Translations under genes and position numbers: made by a program
Assembly (NCBI GenBank): GCA_949358305.1
Contig: OX442316.1
Coordinates: 8,494,001-8,558,000, forward strand
Length of the DNA stretch: 64,000 nucleotides
DNA from: Strigamia acuminata
Lineage: Eukaryota; Arthropoda; Chilopoda; Geophilomorpha; Linotaeniidae
Direction of reading: 5' to 3'
Notes under the pieces: model-generated
What the model was told of the DNA's origin: nothing
What the model saw: the letters and a program-made list of their open reading frames with translations, nothing else
Database searches by the model: none
Part shown: piece after piece, positions 37,361 to 49,103 of the stretch
How the letters are laid out: the number at the start of each line of letters is the position of its first letter
How positions within the stretch are numbered: the first letter of the stretch is position 1

Positions 37361-38107
37361 AAATTAATACTTTCACACGTTTGGTTTTGAGTGTAATAAA
37401 AAATTATCATATGAATTTTTTTCAGTTATGTGTCAATTCAGACATCAATGAAGAGTTAAAAACCAACAGTTAATGGCAGTGAATTGAATTGTATTGTATA
37501 TAACGAATTGTAAAAAAAAAAAATGTAGTCTTTACAAAAAATTTAAATTTAACTTGTTACGCTTTAAATTCTAAGTTATGTAATTAATTAAAATTAAAAA
37601 ACGAAAACGACTGCATATGTAACTTAAATGCGATTTTTCATTTTTAAACTCAAAACACCTACATTTACAAAAGGTCGTACCGTATGTTGAAACAATTTGT
37701 CTTTGCTTTTGGAATGTCGTTTGGTGGTTAACGCGAGCATGTTTTTCGTTCTGGAAATAATAAAGATATATATTTTACCTGCACACAATAGTGAAAATGA
37801 AATAAATTACCTGCAAAATTATGTTAAACCTAATATTTGCGATCGTCTTGACTTTGGAATAGCCAATTTGCTTTTATCTCTAGGGCGCGTGGCCAATTGT
37901 TAATTATTACTTGAAATGAATGAACGATGCTAGTTTCGGAGCACCCATAATAATTAATTCATTGTTTACTGTCATTGAATTGAATATAATTAATATTTAC
38001 GACTAAATTTTATTAATGCAGAACAGATTGTTATTTCATAATTTCTGCTTTATAAAAAAAGGGAAATTAATGAAAAGCAAATTCTACAAAGCTTGATTTA
38101 TTAGCAT
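37361..38107. other. Intergenic region
   Basis: AT-rich flank between BTBD and the hAT-like element, with the BTBD polyadenylation signal near 37396. No other feature was recognised. Confidence 0.5.
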
Positions 38108-38174
38108 GCATATTGGGGACAGGATAATTTGCGGAACCGCGGAACTGGCGGAACAGGCGGAACCGATGGGTTTG

Positions 38175-39590
38175 TGGAAAACCCGGTATCGCCAATTCTG
38201 TGGAAACGGCGGAACGGCGGAACTAGATTGTTTCATTGCCAAATTCCGCTGAACAAGCTGAAATATTGTAATCAAAATATCAAAATTAAACAAAAGTTTA
38301 ATTAAATAGAAATAACCAAAAACAAAAATAAATAAAAATCAACAAAAATAAAAATAAATAAAAATCAACAAAAATAAAAATAAATAAAAATAACCCAAAA
38401 TAAAAGTACGATTGAAGTTTTGATACTAAATAATCTTATTTATTTATCATTTTATCACGAGTTTTGTGCCTAAAAAATTAGATTTTACGCCCAACTTTTG
38501 TTTTTTACAATAAAAATGGTTTTTCCGTTTGATAAATTCGTTTTACACCGATGCAAATTAATTAATTGAGACAAAAAATTGATTTTGGCCAAAAAAATGA
38601 ATTTTTGGCCAAAAAAATGAATTTTTGGCCAAAAAAATGAATTTTTGGCCAAAAAAATGAATTTTTGGCCAAAAAAATGAATTTTTGGCCAAAAAAATGA
38701 ATTTTTGACCAAAAAATTCATTTGTGGTTCGAAAAAGGGTTTTTTGAGTCAGAAAATTGATTTTTGAGTCAAAAAATTCAATTTTGACTGAAAAAACTTA
38801 AATTTTGACAGAAAAAAATTAAATTTTGACAGAAAAAAATTAAATTTTGACAGAAAAAAATTAAATTTTGACAGAAAAAAATTAAATTTTTACAGAAAAA
38901 AATTAAATTTTGACTCAAAAAATTGAATTTTGACAGAAAAAAATTAAATTTTGACTCAAAAAATTGAATTTTTTTACCAAAAATGAATTTTTTCACCAAA
39001 AATGAATTTTTTCACCAAAAATGAAATTTTTCACCAAAAATGAAATTTTTCACCAAAAATGAAATTTTTCACCAAAAATAAAATTTTTCACCAAAAATGA
39101 AATTTTTCACCAAAAATGAAATTTTTCACCAAAAATGAAATTTTTCACCAAAAATGAAATTTTTCACCAAAAATCAATTTTTTTGCCAAAATCAATTTTT
39201 AGTCTCAATTAATAAATTTGCATCGGTTTAAAACGAATTTATCAAACGGAAAAACTATTTTTATTGAAAAAAACGAAAGTTAGGCATAAAATCTAATTTT
39301 TTAGGCACAAAACTCGTGATAAAATGATAAATAAATAAGATTATTTAGTATCAAAACTTCAATCGTACTTTTATTTTGGGTTATTTTTATTTATTTTTAT
39401 TTTTATTGATTTTTATTTATTTTTGTTTTTGGTAATTTTTATTTAATTAAACTTTTGTTTAATTTTGATATTTTTTTGGCCTGATCACAATATTTCAGCT
39501 TGTTCAGCGGAATTTGGCAATGAAACAATCTAGTTCCACCGTTCCGTCGTTTCCACAGAATCGCCAATTCTGCGGAAACGGCGGAACGGC
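38175..39590. repeat. Inner palindrome of the hAT-like element
   Basis: 38175-38573 is repeated inverted at 39194-39590. Landmarks are GGAACTAGATTGTTTCATTG near 38219 and its complement near 39515, and GATAAATTCGTTTTACACCG near 38531 with its near-complement near 39220. The arms are ~400 bp. The right inner arm does not end at the element terminus, so the element looks like a composite or a rearranged foldback. Confidence 0.85.
38574..39193. repeat. Minisatellite loop: several 18-20-bp repeat families
   Basis: Successive blocks of AT-rich tandem repeats: about seven copies of a 20-mer containing TTTTTGGCCAAAAAAATGAA (38581-38710), about seven copies of a TTTTGACAGAAAAAAATTAA type 20-mer (38785-38960), and about ten copies of a ~18-bp unit containing TTTCACCAAAAATGAAA (38980-39180). 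The outermost units are complementary across the loop, so the repeats probably grew from the palindrome centre. Confidence 0.85.
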
Positions 39591-40459
39591 TGAACAATAG
39601 CTATGGAGGTCAGGCAAAAATTAATTAAAATTAAAAATTAAAATTTACAAAAGCAATCTTACAAAATTACAAATTCCAAGGTAACGAGTTGGATATTCTT
39701 TGTTTTCGATGTTTTTGTTTCAATTTGATAAGTTATGACTAATTTGATACATCAATTTAAATGCCCTACCAAAAGCCCCAAAATCCAAAATTCAGAACTG
39801 ATTTGTTGAAAATATTTTAACACTTAATGTGAAAAACTCCCCATGACATCCAGCAGTTATAGTCTCAGTGAAATTAATCAACTACGAGTATTTTGTAAGG
39901 TTTAAAAAAAAATAACAAGAACTACATAAAATTTATCTACTTGCAACTGCAAAAAGATTTACAACTTTTTAAAATTAGCTTAACACGTAATTACGGTTGC
40001 TTTTTTAAAAAAAATTTAACGTAAAAAGCTTAAAAAATTAGGCGTTTAAACGAAATCAATTTCAAACATGAGCTCAGTGTGAATATGGCATTCTCTAATA
40101 AATGATTTATTCCTAGCAATTAGTATCTATCTGTTTAATGGGAGATTTTTTACAACATAGTGGTACATTGTTTTTTTCAAATCAAGAAAAATTAATACAT
40201 TAAAACAAAACCCACTCGTTTATTTATTTTATTTTTTTGTTCTAATATATATTTTTATATATATTTCTACGTGCCAGTATCCAACCACGAACACAACAGT
40301 AATTTACAAATTTTATTTTCTCCCGATCAGCTTGTTCAGCTTGTTCCGCCGTTCCGCCGTTTCCGCAGAATTGGCGATTCCAGGTTTTCCTCAAACCCAT
40401 CGGTTCCGCCTGTTCCGCCAGTTCCGCGGTTCCGCAAATTATCCTGTCCCTGCATATTG

Positions 40460-40833
40460 CGTCATACGCATCAGGTAGCAGGAGACTGATACATGGTTCT
40501 GCTTTTTTTTTAATATTTAATGTATTATTTAAAACAAATTGTTTTCAAAATACCATTTTTTATTTTTTTTATTTTAGCGAATGTTTTTGTTTTCAAATGG
40601 GCATTGCATTTTATTTTATTTATGTTCATAGAATGATATTAAAAACACTGGTTGCCCTTTTGTTACACAGAGGGCGTCTCAAACAGTCCCGATTTGTGAA
40701 CATTGAACTGATATATCTAAAATCCTGTTTTCCGTTTTTAGTAAAACCAGACGGTCATGTGATATTACTAAAATAATGACCATAGATCACGCTAATAATA
40801 CAATTAACCCGTGAAAAAACAAAAAAAAAATCA
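40460..40833. other. Spacer and maspardin promoter
   Basis: About 370 bp between the transposon end and the maspardin start codon; it must contain the promoter. No defined motif is evident. Confidence 0.4.
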
Positions 40834-42665
40834 ATGAGTGACTTAGGATCTTCTCAGGAGTACACAAGTTTCAGGAGCTCAGTATCGCAAAACAAGGTAC
40901 GGCAATAAGCCTTGGAGATAACTATTTGTGTTTTTTATTACAATTTTAGAGCCACAGTCTAATTTTTTTAAAAAAATTAACAGGTCGTAGTTGACAATGA
41001 TGCGACTAAAATATGGACATATTACGATGCTGGCCCGCGACACATTCGCTGTCCGCTAGTTTGTATTCCACCAGCTAGCGGAACAGCTGACGTGTATTAT
41101 AAACAACTCCTGTCTCTCTCTGCTCGCGGATATCGCGTACTTTCAGTAAGTTTATGCGGATTTGTTTTAAAATTACGTACAGTATTAATTTTTATAGGTC
41201 GAATACCCGGTGTATTGGTCGATGCCAGATTTTTGTGAAGGATTTCGTAAATTTTTGGATCATTTGAATTTAGATAAGGTATGAAATGATAAGGAAAGTG
41301 TGGAAAGTGTCATTTATACGGATTAATTTTAGGTGCATTTGTGCGGATCATCTCTAGGTGGGTTTTTGGCACAAAAATTTGCAGAATACACAAGACAGTG
41401 TCCTAGGGTTCAGTCCTTATTTCTATGCAATTCGTTTTGTGATACATCAGTCTTCCAGTATACAGATTCGTGTTTCATGTATGTACATTTTGTTTCAATT
41501 TAGATAAACGGAGTGAGGTAAAGATAACACAAAATTGACAAAGGTCAATGATTTGATGTTCATGTCGTATTTAAAAAAAATAATAGAAGAAAAAAATTAA
41601 CAGATAATTATAGCTTTAATACCGTACTGCCTCGATTTAACGCCGGTCGTATCTAAACGCCGGCTCCTGATTAAGCGCCGGGAAAACTGAGGACGAAATG
41701 GCAATAAACGCCGGCCTTAAATGAACGCCGAGTTTGTTTAAACGCCGGATTGAAACGTTTTTTAAACGTTTTGAGAGGTCTTTTGGTCGAAACATCGAAG
41801 AACGAAACGTTTGCAGCTAGCAATGGGTGGCTTTCCAATTTTTTTTTCGGTTAGACGCCCGGCGCAAATAATCGCCGGGCTTTGAATGAACGCCGACGGG
41901 GTCAACTAGAAAAAATGAATAAGCGCCCCGGCGTTAAATCGAGGCAGTACGGTAACAACACTTGATTTTTGATGATTTCAGATTCTGGATAACACCCGCA
42001 TTAATCTTGAAGAAAATGATAATGGGGAATTTTCCGAAATCGTCCAAAGATCCAGAGATTATACGCTCCATCGATTTCATGGTTGAAAAAGTATGCAATA
42101 AAAATACTAAAGATAGTATCACGTATTAAAATATATTGTTCCAAAATGAAAACATAGCTGGACAGTTTAAATCAGCGGGAATTAGCGTCACGTTTGACTC
42201 TAAATTGCACGAGTAGCTACGTTGAACCACAGAAAGTGAACACCATTCCAGTTACAATTATGGATGTAAATAACCATCCTCAATACAATTGAAATTGAAA
42301 ACTAATTTTATAATTTTGTTTGAAGGTTTTTGATGAATATGCGTTAAGTCAGCGAGTCAAAGAAGATTTGTACAAATGTTATCCAAATGCAAAATTGGCT
42401 CACCTGAAAGGTGGTGGCAATTTTCCATATTTGAGTCGAAGTGACGAAGTTAATTTACATTTGCGGGTGAGATTTCTTATGTGGTATATTTAATTTTAGT
42501 AGTTAATTTTTACGTTTTTTATGAAAGATTCATTTACGTTCTCATAATGGAACACCTTTCAGCGCGATGGATGAACTCATGGGTTGTTCAAGTAGTGGTA
42601 GTAATAGTGGCGTGAATCAAGATTGCTCATTTGGTGAAATTGGTGAAAGCATTGCTGCTTCTTAA
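40834..42665 (+). CDS. SPG21: Maspardin, alpha/beta-hydrolase-fold protein
   Basis: Eight exons, 40834-40896, 40984-41145, 41198-41278, 41333-41478, 41982-42090, 42158-42265, 42326-42466 and 42528-42665, encode 315 residues (human 308). Diagnostic blocks are [66 protein letters not shown] and [13 protein letters not shown]. The GSSLG nucleophile-elbow sequence is present, although the family is usually regarded as lacking proven hydrolase activity. Human maspardin binds CD4 and localises to the endosomal/trans-Golgi system; its loss causes the Mast syndrome form of spastic paraplegia. Intron 4 is much longer than the others (503 bp) because it contains a MITE. AT-rich 3' sequence follows immediately. 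Confidence 0.97.
41622..41952. mobile_element. Tigger/pogo-like MITE in maspardin intron 4
   Basis: 331 bp with terminal inverted repeats of at least 25 bp (ends CCGTACTGCCTCGATTTAAC and its complement) flanked by TA on both sides (41620-41621 and 41953-41954). The CCTCGATTTAACG string resembles Tigger/pogo termini, which insert at TA. Inside are several copies of AACGCCGG in both orientations. There is no coding capacity. Confidence 0.8.
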
Positions 42666-43350
42666 TAAATGCTATTTTTTTCATACATTAACAATGCAAA
42701 AAAAAAAATTTTTTCAAGGATAAGCTATAACAAATTTTAATTATGACTGTAAACCACAAATACCTTAAAATATAAATTTTTCACTTTTAATAAATTGTAT
42801 TCTGAATGAATGCAAAAAATACACTAATAACTTAAAATGAATTGCTTTTGTTTATCATTGTGAGGAATCCCGTGCAAAGAGCAGGGAAAGGAAGAATCTC
42901 AAGTTGAATAGTCGAGCATCTGCTGCCAGCCTAACTTGGTTATTTGAACGTGATCACCATCAAAGTGGGGAATGAAGCACAAGGCAAAACGAATGTTGCC
43001 AAATATTTTCCGAAAGAACCGACATGCCACCTTAGCTACAGTATGGTAACATCATCTTGTGTATTATGTAATATGGGCTGACTCAAAATAGACAATCTCT
43101 TCATTTATTTTTTATTTTTCTGGTTTAGGATTCAATTACTTGGGTTTTTCTATTGCTATACAGTCGAAACTCTTTATAACGAATCGCAAGGGTCTTCAAA
43201 AATCGATTCGTTATAACGACAATTCGTTATATCGAATTTTTTTAACATGGTGTTCTATGGCCAGCCACTCAAACCAGCCATTTTTAGGTATTCGTTATAT
43301 CGATAATTCGTTATATCGCGATTCGTTATAAAGAGTTTCGACTGAATATG

Positions 43351-43381
<31 letters not shown>

Positions 43382-44263
43382 ATTGGAAATGCAGCATTTC
43401 AAAAATGTATGCATCACATTTTATATTCCTAACGGGGATCAAAGTAAAACACACCAAGAAAAAATCTCTCATTAAGAATGTATGGAATTGTAAAATTGTG
43501 GTGGGATTTAGACCGGTTGTAGCTTTGTTTATTATTCACGAGACTTCTTATTCCGTTAAATTTCTTGTTATAACAACTGGAAGTCATGTATTTTCTACGG
43601 TATTAGTTTAAAACTGAGGGTAAAAATGCATTTTCTTAGACTGTCAATTTACTTCGGTGAACTAAAGGCTGCACACTTATCACATTCTCAAGGGTGTGAG
43701 AAGTAGTTCTGCAGGTTTACAACGCTTTTAGCATGGATAGTTACCGATAGTAGACTTTTTAAAGGCTTTTATTTAACTTGACATGAATGTTTGTTGGTTT
43801 GTTTCAACTTTTAGTGTTGTTAGCGCCATCTGTACATGACTTAAACTATAATGTGGCCAAATCGTCCAACCTGAAAAAGAAAAATTTGTGATCTTTCTAA
43901 TGGTGGAATCATAGTGGTGGAGTGCAATTTCTTTTTTTCAAGTTTAAACTAACTTATAATAAATTTTAATTATAAGTGTAAACACAAAAGTTTAAATTTG
44001 ACTCGGAAGGTTCCCACTAGTAAACGTGATCAATTACAGTTATATCATTAAAACAACACAATCACTTATTTTAAATGTATTAATTTATTGCAAATTATTT
44101 ACAAGTTATCGATACCGGTAAGTTTCTTACTTACTGGTTAGTGACATTGGTATACAATCAATTAAAAAATAAATCGATCAAATTTGTAATAAATAATAAA
44201 ACAACCAAAAAAATCAATAGTACATATTCGAAAAGAATTTTACCTACAATGTACATTTAAATA
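42666..44263. other. Intergenic region with one MITE
   Basis: Between maspardin and the serine protease. Apart from the 184-bp palindromic MITE and an adjacent poly-T run (43356-43380), I see no feature. Confidence 0.5.
43161..43344. mobile_element. Palindromic MITE (CAGTCGAAACTC ends)
   Basis: 184 bp with ends CAGTCGAAACTCTTTATAAC and the exact complement at the right end. The interior repeats ATTCGTTATA several times, so almost the whole element can fold on itself. The left flank is TA; the right flank is AA, so the expected TA duplication is either mutated or absent. CAGT-starting ends fit the Tc1/mariner-Tigger group. Confidence 0.8.
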
Positions 44264-45524
44264 TTATGTCATTTTAATATGAATCCATGGTAAATAATTT
44301 TGAACATCAGTGTATAAACCCGGAAGTAAAGGCCTTGCACAACCAATACCGGACGAGACAACTCCAATTATTTGAAAATAATCATCTTTCTTAGCTATCA
44401 TAGGTCCACCCGAATCCCCCTAAAAAGCGAGAGAGAAAATAATTGATATTAAAAATTTATATATTGAGATAAAATAGAATGTAACTTACATTACACGAAT
44501 CCTTGCCACCTTCTTTGAATCCTGCACACAGATGTCCATCTTGGAATGTTTGTGGGAATCCTGCTTTTCTGTACCAACTAGCACATTCTAATCTATTTAT
44601 AAGTTTCACTTTTACTTTTTGTAAACTGTCGGATAATTTTCCACCTAACAAAAAAAATGAATTTTAAATAAATTGCTCGTTTAATGTATTTTTGTTTTGT
44701 TTTATAAAGAACTGCAGCTACAATTCTATACCATATCCAAGTTCCTTATTCCTGCCCCAACCAGTCACTATGACATCCTGATTTTCTGAATTTTCTCTTC
44801 CTGAATTCGGGAGACAAACTGGTTGTTTGTATTCATCCCAAATAATTGGTGCGCTAATTTTAACCAAAGCAATGTCGTTGACAAATGTTGCAGCAGAAAA
44901 ATATTCATGCATTACAATTTTTTCCACTTTCCTTGCTACAATTATATCAGAAGATAGACTATGTACTCCTGCTACTACTTTGTATGCATCTTTATTCCGA
45001 TTGCGTTCAGGACTGAAGAAGAAAATTTACATATAGAATAGTAAGGACTTAATTAGGTGTTGACTTACTCCGTGAAGCAATGCGCTGCCGTGAGAATCCA
45101 TTGACTATCTATAATAGCTCCGCCGCAAAAATGGCCGCTTTTATGCTGCAATGACACCTGTATGCATACATAAAGTGAAAGGTAAGGTAGAATTCTGTTA
45201 CAACAATAAGTTTTGTATTACCATCCAAGGAAATTCTCCTTTATATGTGTCTTCACCGTTAACAATTTTTGATTTTCTTACCAATTGCTTACCGCAATTT
45301 GATGTACTCACTAGAGTTGCATTTGTATTTAGAATAAAATGACATTTAGTGATTGCGAAATATTAAAAGATTATATAAGTCTTACCTTTCGGGTAGTGTG
45401 GTGATGATGGTGATGTTAAAAATTGTTTTTCAAGACCTAACCAATTGATTCCAAATGGCATTACTAAAACTTCAGCAAAAGAGAGAAGTGTGTAAGAGCA
45501 AAACAAATTTATATGCAACTTCAT
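44264..45524 (-). CDS. Secreted trypsin-like serine protease (S1 family)
   Basis: Six exons on the minus strand: 45386-45524, 45222-45310, 45069-45157, 44732-45012, 44490-44644, 44264-44419, encoding 302 residues. It starts with a signal peptide ([20 protein letters not shown]). A short propeptide with a cysteine ([14 protein letters not shown]) leads to the activation site [15 protein letters not shown]. The catalytic triad is intact: His in TAAHC, Asp in NDIALV, Ser in GDSGGP. The residue six before the serine is Asp (KDSCNGDSGG), which predicts cleavage after Arg/Lys. The pre-activation cysteine suggests that the light chain stays attached by a disulfide. No CLIP, LDL or CUB domain is visible. 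Likely extracellular (digestive, cuticle or haemolymph); the substrate is unknown. The catalytic Ser exon starts exactly at GDSGG, as in many S1 genes. Confidence 0.95.
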
Positions 45525-46730
45525 GTTTTTTTTTTGTGTTTTTTTTCCTACAAAATAATGTTGGTCCTTTTTAAAATGTATTAGCTACCGAATGATTAGA
45601 CGACTTTGGTTGACAAGCGTTTAAATATGTGATAAAACAAAAGACCACGTGGGTTGACATGAAAAATCAGGCCAATATTTTACAAACGAAAGTAGGCTGG
45701 AACATTTTGACCTAAAATTGAAAGTTTCCCTCCCTATGTAAACAAAACTTTCACTTGGGTAAAAAATTTGTAATAATTTATATTGCGTGCATTAAAATAT
45801 TAAGAAGAAAGAGCCAATTTGGTATATACTACGAATTTTTAATTCCATTTTTAATAGATATTTATAAATAACAGTAGTGTAAAGAACAACTAGTTGAAAA
45901 CCAGGACATTAACAACAACAATGATAACGATAACAGTAACAACAACATTATTAAGCAGAATAAAAAAATATAATTTTAAGACTCCTTTTAAAAAGTAAAA
46001 ATATTCCATTCCATTCAAGTTTACACAACAGATTGACAGGTGGAAATCTGATTTTTCAAAAGAAGGTCAACGTGTCCGTTGTCATACGGCAGATTCCAAC
46101 CCTTTCATTTCCCGGATTTATGCCTAGATTAGGATGAGTTATTATGGAGGTGTGATACATCCTGCCATCAAATCAAACCAATCATCTCTCACTTCTATTG
46201 TGTACAATTTTTCTGCCCAAATGATACTTGATACACTTTGTTACATCATAATTTGTTTACAAACGTAAAAATAAAAATTTCAAAATAAACAAAAAACTGT
46301 AAAAAGAAAAAAAATTAACTACGATGAACTATTTGTATATTTAATTGTCTTAATTTAATATATACGTGACTATAAAATGTTCGTTCATTCTGCTTTTAAT
46401 TTAATATATATGAAAAGTAAAAAGGCGTTTTAAAGTAAAGATCCGAAGAGTTATGTTTACGGACCATATCATTAACTATTTCTGTGATACAATCAGGGCA
46501 AAAGGAAACGTTGCTATTCAACAGTGGTTGCTCTTATGACTATATCTGTAAAATTCCATGCCATTCATCTGTAAATAAAACCTACTAATCCAGTGACCTA
46601 GTCATTGGGAAACTCAACAGGAAATTCAGTAATTTGAGATAAAGAAGCACAAATAAGATTAATGATTGTAAAGAATTATTGTATATATACTGATATTGTT
46701 TTATAACAAGCTATATTTAGCATTCACTAA
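45525..46730. other. Intergenic region
   Basis: AT-rich. I searched its minus strand for a membrane-spanning last exon for the ZP gene at 46731 and found none. A short AAC/ATR-rich stretch lies near 45907-45955. Nothing else was recognised. Confidence 0.5.
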
Positions 46731-49103
46731 TCATATGTCAAGTCTACGGCCACTATCATCAATTCGGGCCGATTTAATATGGAGTAGATTGTCGGTTCTA
46801 ACATCTAATGATTTCATCATTTTCAGAGCATTTGAAACTACTGTGGAGTCATCTAGATGAAGTATGGAACGTTTTTGTCTTCTCCAATAGCATTTTTGTT
46901 TCTTTAAAAAAAAGTTTTGGAAATTAATATTTTTTATTTAAAAATATTAATTTTCATTGAATTTTACGGTTTGTAATGTTAAATATATGTACCGGACAGA
47001 TTCCGTGACACATTCTTACGTCACATTCTAGATACAGAGCTGGGCTGCCGGTGAAACGAAAGGCCTTGAAATAAGCGAATACTTGAGTCTCATAAACTCC
47101 ACCATGGAAATCTTTGCCACGGAATTCACTGATTAGTTTTTCATCGACTGGGCACCTTGCAACAAGAAAAACTTACTGTAAGTTTAGGAGGAATTTTATT
47201 TAACAACTTCTAATAGCAATTTCAGAGCATTGCTCGTTTAAACTGCGTAGCGGTGTGACCTCATGCTTTTATTGATTTTTCTCGCATTGATTTTTCTTTA
47301 TGTTTTATTTTAACGTAAAATGTTAAATTAAAATTTAACAGTTAATGAATGCTAAAATTTTATTATGGAAAGTGGGAAATTTGTTGTAATTTATGAAACA
47401 AAATCTTTTGAAACACATTAATAATGGCAAGGATGCAAGAAAATGACTGCAGAACATCTGTGACGTTTAGGGATAAGGAGTTTGCATAATATAATTTTTT
47501 AATTTCGTAGCTTAGTTGTTAAACAGTTTGCAACAAAATCTATTTTCAAATCTTTTTGAAATTTTGGTAAACTCGTGCTTAGCTGCTGTGCCGTATCTAT
47601 ACGCATTGTTTGCTGGGAACTACGATATTTATTATTTTACGCAACTAAAAGCGTTAAACTAAAAGTATTTACCCGTGTTTATCAATTAAAAACATCCTTT
47701 TATGACCTCCGTCATGAGCAACGCAATTATTAATGATCACATCGAATCCCGCTGTAAAATTGTTTAGTATTTTTTATACTGTTTTAAAAAAATTAAATTA
47801 ATATTATATTTTTTACTGATTTTGCTTCTCATATGGATGACGAGTGTTAACGGATCTCCAACAGCAACTGAACCTTGAATTGCATGCCCAGTTAGACCAT
47901 AACCTTGTTTAATTTCCATGTAACATTCTGGTGGACTCAATGTAAAATGCATGGCTCGACCAGACGCGATTTTATCAGAAATTGCCCTAAAAATTAACTT
48001 ATAAAGGAAATTACATTTAAAAATTCGTAATTAAACATCTCACTTACTGCACTTCAACAACTGGGAAAGAAACTGTCTTCCAAAAATCGTAGCCATACTC
48101 ACAAGTAACTTCAAAATGTTCGTCTCGATCCTCTTCGATAAGAGGATTATACTGCACTGTCAGTGTGTTCCACATATACTTTTTCTGTTAGTAACAATGT
48201 ACTTTTGTATCAACTAAAATATTTTATCAAAAAAAGTGAAACATACCTGTTCGTGTTGTTCCTTAGGACCTCCATTGAAAGTTCCACATTTATTGAGCTG
48301 AATGAAGAAATCATAGCGTACAAGACCAGTACCATTAACGTACATGCAAGCTGGATCAGATGCATAACTGGTTGTATAAATGAGACCATTGAATGATCCA
48401 TTAAATGTTATGGAAATTCTCATGGAATCATTTTGACATTCCGCATCAATATCTAAAAAAATAAATAAAAATAAAAATTTATTTATGCTAATTGAATTGT
48501 TCTATTACCATAAACACGTGTTGTATTGCTGAGTTCACTTTCTGGAGGTTCTGGTGGAGGCCATCGAAGAGCAGTGCCTATAGACTTTACATCTGGCACA
48601 AATTCTGGTGTTGGTTCTGTTGGTTCTGGAGTTGTTGGTTCGGGAGTTGTCGGCTCGGGAGTTGTCGGCTCGGGAGTTGTCGGCTCGGGAGTTGTCGGCT
48701 CGGGAGTTGTCGGCTCGGGAGTTGTTGGCTCGGGAGTGGTAGGTTCTGGAGTTGTTGGTTCTGGAGTTGTTGGTTCCGATGTGGTTGGTTTTTCTGACTT
48801 AAACGTATCTACTGTGCTGGTGTGAGCATCTTCGTCAGAGTTGTCTTTATGCACAAAGTGCATCTCATCGCTTTCTTCATAAGATGCTAAAGTTGTATTG
48901 ATTAGCGCATGTTTGTGCAAATTTTTTGGGGTTGGCATTTCTTCCGATATTGATAGGTCGGTTTCATTTTGAGCCAGAATCTATTAAACAAAATTTATTG
49001 CTTTTAGTGCTACGAAATAAGCAAGGATATATATTTATCTGTGTTTACTTACAGCTGCATACGTTGCTGAAAAAAATAAAATATGTGCAAGATTGTACAG
49101 CAT
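46731..49103 (-). CDS. ZP-domain protein A, PTTPE-rich and apparently secreted
   Basis: Eight exons: 49053-49103, 48509-48980, 48247-48452, 48048-48184, 47817-47986, 47673-47751, 46993-47155, 46731-46901, encoding 482 residues. Signal peptide MLYNLAHILFFSATYAA. Residues ~30-160 are acidic, then Thr/Pro-rich with ten PTTPE repeats (likely O-glycosylated). The ZP domain runs from ~174 (DIDAECQND) to ~425 (CDVRMCHGIC), with the usual cysteines. A furin-type site WRRQKR|S follows. The last exon aligns with exon 8 of the neighbouring paralogue but reads through to a stop instead of splicing to a transmembrane exon, so no membrane anchor is visible. ZP proteins polymerise into apical extracellular matrix and cuticle. 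The GTYETQVFAYF-style C-terminal half resembles the cuticlin/Miniature-Dusky class; exact orthology is not resolved. Confidence 0.92.
48615..48780 (-). repeat. 15-bp coding minisatellite (PTTPE x10)
   Basis: Ten in-frame 15-bp units inside exon 2 of ZP gene A. On the + strand five neighbouring units read GGAGTTGTCGGCTCG with no difference; the outer units differ at one to three bases. Identical silent positions in the centre point to recent expansion. Each unit encodes Pro-Thr-Thr-Pro-Glu. Confidence 0.95.

Larger units (their letters stand above)
38108..40459. mobile_element. Non-autonomous hAT-like foldback element with 8-bp target duplication
   Basis: GCATATTG occurs at 38108-38115 and again at 40452-40459, directly flanking the two ends. 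Inside, 38116-~38230 and ~40337-40451 are inverted copies over at least 110 bp (near-identical, beginning GGGACAGGATAATTTGCGG). The arms carry repeated GGAAC(N)GGCGGAAC motifs resembling the subterminal transposase-binding repeats of hAT elements, and 8-bp duplications are typical of hAT. No transposase is encoded; long open frames inside are tandem-repeat artefacts. A second, inner inverted repeat (38175-38573 with 39194-39590) folds around the minisatellite loop. The family assignment is inference from end structure. Confidence 0.8.

Noticed and set aside
38485-38999. Open frames inside the hAT-like element (repeats of FFGQKFIFLAK type and similar).
   Set aside because: They are translations of 20-bp tandem repeats; they contain no transposase motif and end with the repeats.
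48492-48825. GVVGSGVVGSG-type frame on the + strand.
   Set aside because: It is the complement of the PTTPE coding repeat of ZP gene A, which has the full exon chain on the minus strand.
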